Assembly: GCA_964646035.1 (NCBI GenBank)
Contig: CAZYDJ010000002.1
Span: 13,476 to 77,475 of the forward strand
Origin: CAYLMM01 sp964646035
GTDB lineage: Bacteria; Krumholzibacteriota; Krumholzibacteriia; LZORAL124-64-63
Direction: 5' to 3'
DNA: 64,000 bases
The notes under the pieces were generated by a model. It ran no database searches, was not told the DNA's origin, and worked only from the letters and a program-made list of their open reading frames with translations. Positions 58,207 through 64,000 of the stretch are shown here, piece after piece; the first letter of the stretch is position 1; every line of letters begins with the position of its first letter. The position numbers were made by a program, and so were the translations under genes.

Positions 58207-58483
58207 GTCAGCTCAGCCCAGAGCGTCCCGGCGGCAGGGCGGGGCACTCCCCGACAAAACAGTCCACAATTTATCAAAACAGTAAAAACAGCCCTAAATC
58301 GTAATTAAGCTTGAATATTAGACAATCCCTGATCGGCTGCCAATAGTTGTCCACAGTAAAATCAGTCAAATTGTGGATAACCTCATTTAAGGTCTGGACA
58401 CGACTTGAGGGGTGTGATTATCTTCCTTTGGCCGTCCCGGCAGCAAAAGACAACTTCCCACTCTCGAAGGACGTTACGGATTC

Positions 58484-59329
58484 ATGGGAAAAGTCATATC
58501 TATATCGAATCAGAAGGGCGGCGTGGGTAAGACCACGACAGCGGTAAATCTCAGCGCCAGCCTGGCCGTGGCGGAGAAAAAGACCCTCCTGATCGACCTG
58601 GACCCGCAGGGAAACGCTACAAGTGGTTGTGGAATAGACAATTACAACAACACAAGCTATGAATTGTTGTTGGGCAACGCATCTCTCGAATCGGCTGCCG
58701 CCCAGACCGAGATACCTTATTTGTCGATCGTTCCCAGCGATCGCAGGTTGGCCGGAGCCGAGATAGAGCTGGTTTCCCAGATATCCCGGGAGCGTTTCCT
58801 CGACGCCGCGATCGAGGATTATCGCGACGCCTACGACTTCATAATCATCGACACTCCGCCGAGCCTGGGCCTGATCACCCTAAACGCCCTGACCGCGGCC
58901 GACTCGGTTCTGATTCCCATCCAATGCGAGTATTACGCGCTCGAGGGGCTGAGCCAGTTATTGAGCACCATCCAGCTGGTGCAGAAGGGCCTGAACCCCG
59001 ATCTGCGGTTGGAAGGCGTGCTGCTGACGATGTTCGATCAGCGCCTCAAGCTGTCGAACCAGGTCGCAGAAGAGGCTATCGATTACTTCCAGGACACCGT
59101 CTACAATACCAAGATCCCCCGTAATGTCCGTCTCAGCGAGGCGCCGTCGTTCGGCAAGCCGATCATACTTTATGATGTGGATTGCGCCGGTTCCCGCAGC
59201 TATCTGGATCTGGCCGCCGAGGTGATAGCCGGCGACACGGCCAGGCCGCGGGCGGTGCCGGACATAGTCCCCGGGGTGGCCGGCTTGACAGGCAATCCCC
59301 CGATCGACACGCAGGAGGCTGAACGATGA
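58484..59329 (+). CDS. parA: chromosome partitioning ATPase ParA
   Basis: This encodes 281 residues. Deviant Walker A QKGGVGKTTTAVNL (KGGVGKTT), Walker A' LIDLDPQGNATSG, Walker B IIIDTPPSLGLIT. The chromosomal Soj/ParA type without an N-terminal DNA-binding extension. The C-terminal tail (~255-281) is not conserved. It acts with ParB on the three parS sites just upstream to move the origin. Overlaps parB by 4 bases. Confidence 0.97.
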   Translation: MGKVISISNQKGGVGKTTTAVNLSASLAVAEKKTLLIDLDPQGNATSGCGIDNYNNTSYELLLGNASLESAAAQTEIPYLSIVPSDRRLAGAEIELVSQISRERFLDAAIEDYRDAYDFIIIDTPPSLGLITLNALTAADSVLIPIQCEYYALEGLSQLLSTIQLVQKGLNPDLRLEGVLLTMFDQRLKLSNQVAEEAIDYFQDTVYNTKIPRNVRLSEAPSFGKPIILYDVDCAGSRSYLDLAAEVIAGDTARPRAVPDIVPGVAGLTGNPPIDTQEAER

Positions 59330-60291
59330 CCGCTCGCCAGAACAGGGTGCTCGGCAAGGGGCTTTCCGCGCTGATATCCGGCGCGGTAGAGGATGCCGTC
59401 GGGGCGGGCGAGTCCGGATCCATCAAGGTTCCCATTGCCTCAATCGGCCTCAATCCAGGGCAGCCGCGCAAGACCTTCAACGAGAGTACGCTCAACGAAC
59501 TGGCCGACTCCATTCGCCAGGTCGGCGTGCTGCAGCCGGTGCTGATCAGGAGATTGCGTCGCGGCGATCCGCGCCCGCTGAGCCTCGGCGAGCGGCTGGG
59601 GCCGGAAGTCCGGGAGCCGACGGCGGCGCCCCTGGAATATTGTCTGGTCGCCGGTGAGCGGCGTCTGCGCGCGGCGCATCTGGCCGGGCATTCCGAAGTG
59701 CCGGCGTTGGTGTGCACCTACGAGGAGACCGAGGCGCTGAAGGTGGCGTTGCTGGAAAACATCCAGCGCGAGGACCTGAACCCAATGGAGGAAGCAGCGA
59801 CATATCAGCAACTGCTCGACTCCTACGGGGCCACCCAGGAAGAGCTGGCCGGGATGCTGGGCAAGAGCCGCAGCGGCGTCAGCAACACCATGCGCCTTTT
59901 GAGTCTCGAGCCGGAGATCCAGGAGATGGTCCGTGCCGGCGGCCTCAGCCGCGGCCACGCCAAAGCCTTGCTGGGACTGGGCGATCTCGATGTGCGGATG
60001 CGCCTGGCCAAGCTCTGCCTGAGCCGGGGCCTCTCGGTGCGGGACTGTGAAAAACGGGTCCAGACCCTGCAGGGCGCCGCGACATCCGCCACCGGCCGCC
60101 GCCGTCGCCGGGCCAAGGAAGAGAGCCGCGAAGTGCGCGCCCTGCGCGAACGCACCGAGCAGGTTATGGGTTCGCCGGTCCGCATCGATCGCAGCGCCGC
60201 CGGCAAGGGAGAAGTGGCCATCCGCTTCTTTTCGGACGACGACCTGACCCGCGTGCTGACCAAGCTGGGAGTGGACACCGACCTTTCCTAG
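59326..60291 (+). CDS. parB: chromosome partitioning protein ParB
   Basis: This encodes 321 residues. Start RVLGKGLSALI, then CTPase motifs: GERRLRAA (110-117) and ENIQREDLNPMEEA (~144-157). HTH ~168-190 (ATQEELAGMLGKSRSGVSNTMRLL) and C-terminal dimerisation domain (~270-321). Between PVLIRR (71-76) and YCLVAGERR (105) there is an extra segment of about 27 residues (78-104) rich in Arg, Pro, Leu and Glu that most ParB proteins lack. ParB binds parS and slides on DNA as a CTP clamp. Confidence 0.95.
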   Translation: MTARQNRVLGKGLSALISGAVEDAVGAGESGSIKVPIASIGLNPGQPRKTFNESTLNELADSIRQVGVLQPVLIRRLRRGDPRPLSLGERLGPEVREPTAAPLEYCLVAGERRLRAAHLAGHSEVPALVCTYEETEALKVALLENIQREDLNPMEEAATYQQLLDSYGATQEELAGMLGKSRSGVSNTMRLLSLEPEIQEMVRAGGLSRGHAKALLGLGDLDVRMRLAKLCLSRGLSVRDCEKRVQTLQGAATSATGRRRRRAKEESREVRALRERTEQVMGSPVRIDRSAAGKGEVAIRFFSDDDLTRVLTKLGVDTDLS

Positions 60292-60334
60292 CCGCTCCGA
60301 TCCGACAAGCCCGACGGTCGCGAAGAAGGACGGG

Positions 60335-61723
60335 ATGAAGTTCCTGAAGAAGCTCAAGAGCCGGAAAATGCCGAATCCGCTGCAGGATCTGCTGCTGTGG
60401 ATCCTGTTTGCGACGACGTCGATGCTGCTGGCGATGATCGTGTTCAACGCGGTCCATCTAATGCATTACGTCCGGGCCATGCGGGTGGACGACTACGGCC
60501 GGGCCGCGCAGGAACTCGGCCCCCTGCCGTTGGTCTGGTCGGTGGTCTCGATGGTTCTCTTCGTCCTGGTGGGCTGGGGTTTCTGGTTCGTTTTCCGCCG
60601 CCGCCAGGTCGAACAACTGCGCCTGCGGCGCTCGGAACAGAAGTACCGCAACATCATCAACAACGCCGGCGAGGCCATCTTCCTGCTCGACCACCAGGGC
60701 AAGGTCATCGAGTGGAACAAGACGGCCGAAACACTCTTCGGACATCCCCGCCGCAACGTGCTGAACCGGCAGTTCCGCGACGTTCACGTCTGCTACGGAT
60801 CCGAGGTGGAGCGGGCGATCGCCGCCGCCGATCGTCGCGGCGACAGGGTCAGCTTCGAGATGCCTTTGCGCGGCAGGGAACTGACCCTCGATAGCGGCAT
60901 GCTTTCGATGTCGGTGTCGCCGATCACAGTCGGTCGGGCCAAGAGCGGTGCCGACGGCGTCAAGCGCAGCTACGTGGTCATCGCGCGGGACATCACATCC
61001 GAGCGGCAGCTCGAAACCAGGATGAGCGAGACGGAGAAGCTGGCCAGCCTGGGCCAACTCGCCGCCGGGGTCGCCCATCAGCTCAACACCCCGCTCGGTT
61101 CGATCCTGCTTTCGGCGCAGATGCTCGAGGAGACCAACGAATCCGATGATGACGCCGAGGATCTGCAGCGCATCGTGCGCCAGACCGTCCAGTGCCGCAC
61201 CATCATCAAGGGCCTGCTCAATTTCGCCCGCGCCAGCGGCAGCGAGCGCAGCCCACAGAGCCTGGCCGACATAGTGCATGAGACGATTTTCCTGATGGAG
61301 AAGAACATCAAGCTTGCCGGCGTGGAAGTGGTGATCGAGGATCGGGACGAGGTCGTCATCCACGGCAACCGCAACGAGCTGGAGCAGGTCTTCTTCAACC
61401 TGTTGAGCAACTCGCTCGACGCCATGAAGAACGGCGGCAAAATCTCCATCATCATGGACAAGCTCGACGAAGGCGAAGGGCGGGTCGTCTTCGCCGACAC
61501 CGGACCCGGCATCCCGGAAGAAGAGCGGGAAAAGGTTTTTCTGCCTTTCTTCACGACCAAGGAATACGGCAAGGGGACCGGGTTGGGGCTGGCGATAGTC
61601 GCCCGCATCGTTCATGAACACGGCGGCCATGTCCTGCTCGTGAACGACAACCGGAGCGGCGCCCGATTCGAGATCACGTTTCCCCTGCTGAGGGAGTCAA
61701 CGCGTACGGAGGCGATCTCATGA
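60335..61723 (+). CDS. membrane PAS-domain sensor histidine kinase
   Basis: This encodes 462 residues. Two membrane helices (~17-40 and ~66-88) enclose a short periplasmic loop. A PAS domain follows (~100-225: RNIINNAGEAIFLLDHQGKVIEWNKTAE), then the dimerisation helix with His248 (GVAHQLNTPLGSILLS) and ATPase (FFNLLSNSLDAMKNGG, FADTGPGIPEEE, GTGLGLAIV). The partner regulator is not in this window. It overlaps the M23 gene by 4 bases, so it is part of the envelope module. Confidence 0.93.
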   Translation: MKFLKKLKSRKMPNPLQDLLLWILFATTSMLLAMIVFNAVHLMHYVRAMRVDDYGRAAQELGPLPLVWSVVSMVLFVLVGWGFWFVFRRRQVEQLRLRRSEQKYRNIINNAGEAIFLLDHQGKVIEWNKTAETLFGHPRRNVLNRQFRDVHVCYGSEVERAIAAADRRGDRVSFEMPLRGRELTLDSGMLSMSVSPITVGRAKSGADGVKRSYVVIARDITSERQLETRMSETEKLASLGQLAAGVAHQLNTPLGSILLSAQMLEETNESDDDAEDLQRIVRQTVQCRTIIKGLLNFARASGSERSPQSLADIVHETIFLMEKNIKLAGVEVVIEDRDEVVIHGNRNELEQVFFNLLSNSLDAMKNGGKISIIMDKLDEGEGRVVFADTGPGIPEEEREKVFLPFFTTKEYGKGTGLGLAIVARIVHEHGGHVLLVNDNRSGARFEITFPLLRESTRTEAIS

Positions 61724-62556
61724 AATTGCGCCTGCCGCCGCAGACCCGCGTGATACTGGTCCCGAGCGACGAGCGCTCGAGCCGCGAATATCTGCTCGGC
61801 CGCGGATTGCTGCTGTTCCTGCTGGCGGTGACGGCGGTTCTGGCTGTCCTGATCGTGGTCGTGCTGGTGAGCTACGGATCCCTGACCCGCCAGGCGTGGC
61901 GGGCGCAGGTGCTGCAGGGGGAGTTGGATGCCACGCAGGGAGCGCTGTCCCGGACGGCGGAACTGCAGCGCGAACTCAATGAACAGCGCGGCTTCCAGGA
62001 AAGACTGCTGGTGATGCTCGGCGTGGAGCCGGCGCCGGCGCTGGACAGCGATACTCTGTCCTGGACCGGCGAGCGAGCGGCGCCCCGTTCGCTTTCCGGG
62101 ATCACGGCGGGCGGCGAACCGGCGCCGTCGCTGGCGCAGACCGCGGCCAAAGTGATGACGCCGCCGCCGGATATGTGGCCGCTGCGCGGGTACGTCACCA
62201 AGGAATTCGAGCGGGGTGACACTCACCGCGGAGTACTGCCGCATCCGGGCATAGATCTGGTCGCCCCGTCGGGTACTCCGGTGCTTTCGGCGGGACGCGG
62301 AGTTGTGGTGAGGGCGGATTGGGACGATTATCTGGGAAACTATGTTGAAATCCGCCACGGTTTCAGTTACGTAACAGTCTACGGACATTGCAACAGCTTG
62401 TCGGTGCGTCCGGGCGATCGGGTCGACCGCGGCCAGCATATCGCCACTCTCGGAGGCACGGGACAGGCAAGCGCTCCACATCTTCATTTCGAAGTATGGA
62501 AAGGGGATCAGGAAGTGGATCCCCGCAGCGTTATATCAGGTAATCCGGAGTCCTGA
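61720..62556 (+). CDS. M23-family peptidase with N-terminal membrane anchor
   Basis: This encodes 278 residues. Residues ~27-52 are a single membrane helix; ~55-100 a coiled coil (LQGELDATQGALSRTAELQRELNEQRGFQ). The catalytic LytM domain (~155-265) keeps HPGIDLVAP (H...D), YGHCN and APHLHFEVW (HxH), the zinc set of active M23 endopeptidases. It is therefore probably an active peptidoglycan hydrolase. It is next to a bactofilin, as in shape-determining modules of other bacteria, where M23 proteins and bactofilins act together. Confidence 0.92.
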   Translation: MKLRLPPQTRVILVPSDERSSREYLLGRGLLLFLLAVTAVLAVLIVVVLVSYGSLTRQAWRAQVLQGELDATQGALSRTAELQRELNEQRGFQERLLVMLGVEPAPALDSDTLSWTGERAAPRSLSGITAGGEPAPSLAQTAAKVMTPPPDMWPLRGYVTKEFERGDTHRGVLPHPGIDLVAPSGTPVLSAGRGVVVRADWDDYLGNYVEIRHGFSYVTVYGHCNSLSVRPGDRVDRGQHIATLGGTGQASAPHLHFEVWKGDQEVDPRSVISGNPES

Positions 62557-62607
62557 GGGACACTGGTTGCCTACATGACCGTCACGGCGAAAGCCAGGAG
62601 GAAAAGC

Positions 62608-63039
62608 ATGTTCGGAAAGGACGCCGAAAACCAAGAGGTCGACAGCAGGCAGACCTCTATTCTGGCCCAGGGATGCAAATTCGACGGCAAGGTGCAGGTA
62701 AAGGGCGCCTTCCGGATCGAAGGCGAATTCTCCGGGAGTATCGAGACGCCTGAGAATCTGATAATCGGCAAGACGGGCGTGGTCCGGGCCGAGGTCAAGG
62801 TCAAGAACGCGATCATCGCGGGCCAGATCTTCGGCAACATCGATGCCGAGAACAAGATCGAGCTGCAGAGCGGATCCCATGTCGAGGGCGACATCCGCAC
62901 CAAGCGCCTCGTCATCGACGAGGGCGTCTTCTTCGAGGGCAACTGCAGCATGGGCGGCGAGCATCGCCGGGCTCCGGCGGCGTCGGCGGCCCCGGCGGCC
63001 GGCGCGGCGCCCGCGCCCCAGGGCCAGCCCGGGAAGTAG
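62608..63039 (+). CDS. bactofilin (polymer-forming cytoskeletal protein)
   Basis: This encodes 143 residues, from ATG 62608 with AGGAGG 7 bases upstream. A short disordered N-terminus is followed by the beta-helix core (~20-110: ILAQGCKFDGKVQVKGAFRIEGEFSGSI, VKNAIIAGQIFGNIDAENKIEL, VEGDIRTKRLVIDEGVFFEG) and an Ala/Pro-rich tail. Bactofilins self-assemble without nucleotides and localise peptidoglycan enzymes. The core runs about 90-100 residues, typical for the family. Confidence 0.95.
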   Translation: MFGKDAENQEVDSRQTSILAQGCKFDGKVQVKGAFRIEGEFSGSIETPENLIIGKTGVVRAEVKVKNAIIAGQIFGNIDAENKIELQSGSHVEGDIRTKRLVIDEGVFFEGNCSMGGEHRRAPAASAAPAAGAAPAPQGQPGK

Positions 63040-63161
63040 TTCGGATACGGACGGAGCCCATTCAGCCGATGCGGTTGACAGATGGGTTTCTTCAGGTATT
63101 CATGTATGCCGGTCGCGACTTCGTTCGCGGCCGGCGTCACGGTTAGTGACGGGTCGCCGCG

Positions 63162-63410
63162 ATGGGAGAAAACCCCAGGGACCAGAGGAACCGCAGCGAG
63201 CACGGTAAGCGGACTCGGGAAATCGGCATCTTCACCGCCATCCCGATGATGCTGATCGCCGGGCCGGCCCTCGGTTATATGGTCGGGCACTGGGCCGGCG
63301 GCCGTTGGGGCAACCAGAACACCTGGCAGGCGGTCGGAGCGCTGTTCGGTTTCCTGGCCGCGGCGCGACAGATCTGGTCGGTCCTCAAGGAACACGGAAA
63401 CAACCAGTGA
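63162..63410 (+). CDS. AtpZ/AtpI-family ATP synthase accessory protein
   Basis: This encodes 82 residues with two helices (IGIFTAIPMMLIAGPALGYMVG and TWQAVGALFGFLAAARQIW). This is the AtpZ-type arrangement with a basic start. Such proteins sit upstream of the F0 genes and may help with Mg2+ or c-ring assembly. It overlaps the next gene by 4 bases. Confidence 0.85.
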   Translation: MGENPRDQRNRSEHGKRTREIGIFTAIPMMLIAGPALGYMVGHWAGGRWGNQNTWQAVGALFGFLAAARQIWSVLKEHGNNQ

Positions 63411-63808
63411 ATTTTTCGATCATCAAGAAGGCCCGCATCGCCACAGTAGCAACCGCCCTGGTCGGCTTCGTCGTGATCGGCGTATTGCTGGACTTCGGGT
63501 TCGCGGGTGGATTCCTGGCCACCGCCCTCTGGGGAGCGGCCGGATTCTGGATCATCGAGGGGCTGGTGCGGCTGGCGCTGCTGCCGCCCGGACAAAGCCG
63601 CTCGCGGGGGCGGATCCTGGCCCTGGTCGGCGGCAAGCTGGCGCTTTATGCGATCGCCCTCTGGGCTCTGCTCAAAGGGGTCGTAGCGCCGATTCCGGCG
63701 ATGATCGGTTTTTCGCTTTTGCTTGTTGTCCTGGTGATTACCACTTTGTTGGAGCGTCCGAAGCTGCAGACGTCCCGATCAGAGGTACAAGAAGACGATG
63801 AACAATAG
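63407..63808 (+). CDS. putative ATP synthase subunit I (AtpI-like)
   Basis: This encodes 133 residues, using GTG 63407, which overlaps the preceding stop (GTGA). Four hydrophobic segments (ARIATVATALVGFVVIGVLLDF; FLATALWGAAGFWIIEGLVRLALL; ILALVGGKLALYAIALWALL; IPAMIGFSLLLVVLVITTLL) match the AtpI layout. The acidic tail ends at the start of the next gene, which overlaps by 11 bases. Confidence 0.7.
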   Translation: MNFSIIKKARIATVATALVGFVVIGVLLDFGFAGGFLATALWGAAGFWIIEGLVRLALLPPGQSRSRGRILALVGGKLALYAIALWALLKGVVAPIPAMIGFSLLLVVLVITTLLERPKLQTSRSEVQEDDEQ

Positions 63809-64000
63809 GCTGCGGTTCCTGCTTGCGGTTGGACTCCTGGTCGGCGCCTGCGTCTTGTCGACGCCGGCGGTCGCATCCGACCCGGACGATTCACATCAAG
63901 CCGCCACGGAAACCGAACACGCCACCGCGGCGCCGGTCGACGAGCACGCCGGCGAAACCCCGGGCGAGGTCCATGTCGATGAGCACGCCGCAGCCGACGC
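63798..64000 (+). CDS. atpB: probable ATP synthase subunit a, N-terminal part (partial)
   Basis: The open frame runs off the right edge (67 complete codons). Residues 1-25 look like a signal peptide or first helix (LRFLLAVGLLVGACVLSTPAVA), followed by a His/Glu/Asp/Ala-rich segment (VDEHAGETPGEVHVDEHAAAD). Such His/acid-rich N-terminal extensions occur on AtpB in FCB-group bacteria. The position after two AtpI-like genes supports this, but the conserved transmembrane part of subunit a is outside the window. Confidence 0.6.
   Translation, partial: MNNRLRFLLAVGLLVGACVLSTPAVASDPDDSHQAATETEHATAAPVDEHAGETPGEVHVDEHAAAD

Larger units (their letters stand above)
58096..58483. other. rsmG-parA intergenic centromere region
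   Basis: This 388-bp stretch holds three parS sites (58102-58206) and then AT-rich DNA with a perfect DnaA box at 58372-58380 (TGTGGATAA) and a near one at 58347-58355 (TTGTCCACA). No gene is visible. The mixture of partition and initiator sites is unusual. Confidence 0.8.

Overview
The window looks like the replication-origin region of a GC-rich bacterial chromosome. Four predicted exported proteins end in a FlgD-like beta-sandwich tail, two of them preceded by an NPFNP-type motif. That tail style, the bactofilin/M23 pair and the GEVED/PKD proteins suggest a member of the FCB-associated candidate phyla (Krumholzibacteriota, Eisenbacteria or Latescibacterota type). This placement is inferred from protein style only. 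One run of 10 N (17507-17516) shows the sequence is a draft assembly.

Layout. (1) 1-23.7 kb is an accessory arm. It holds a truncated UshA-like lipoprotein, a toroid protein, an S4-less TlyA-like methyltransferase, two GT-C-like membrane proteins, an isocitrate/isopropylmalate dehydrogenase-family enzyme, a three-gene glycan-type operon (toroid protein, DUF354 glycosyltransferase-like protein, methyltransferase), an M29-type aminopeptidase, an S9 peptidase lipoprotein, a DinB-fold protein, a DUF2891 protein and a large PKD subtilase. (2) 23.7-24.4 kb is a structured non-coding gap. (3) 24.4-38.4 kb holds a sensor kinase/NtrC-type regulator pair, small membrane proteins, a DnaQ-like exonuclease, ilvE, an MFS transporter, hflX, an ABC-F ATPase and an AraC-type regulator.

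(4) 38.5-49.1 kb is the replication cluster on the minus strand. In transcription order it reads dnaA, dnaN, recF, dciA (DUF721), gyrB, gyrA, then a secreted FlgD-tail protein. The dnaA-dnaN gap contains DnaA boxes, a GC block and a TAG-type trinucleotide run that match a bacterial origin unwinding element. The dnaA-rpmH gap carries three perfect DnaA boxes. (5) 49.6-64.0 kb is the plus-strand arm: rpmH, rnpA, yidD, yidC, jag, mnmE, mnmG, rsmG, three parS sites, parA, parB, then histidine kinase, M23 peptidase, bactofilin, two AtpI-like genes and a probable atpB start. Coding direction flips at the dnaA-rpmH gap, so genes on both sides point away from it as expected for leading-strand coding.

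The right arm links initiation (dnaA, oriC), segregation (three parS sites beside parAB), translation and tRNA/rRNA modification (rpmH, rnpA, mnmEG, rsmG), membrane insertion (yidC/yidD/jag), envelope shape (M23/bactofilin) and ATP synthesis. No rRNA, tRNA, CRISPR array, insertion sequence or prophage was recognised. Many starts were moved downstream or to GTG/TTG codons using ribosome-binding sites and overlap with the upstream gene.
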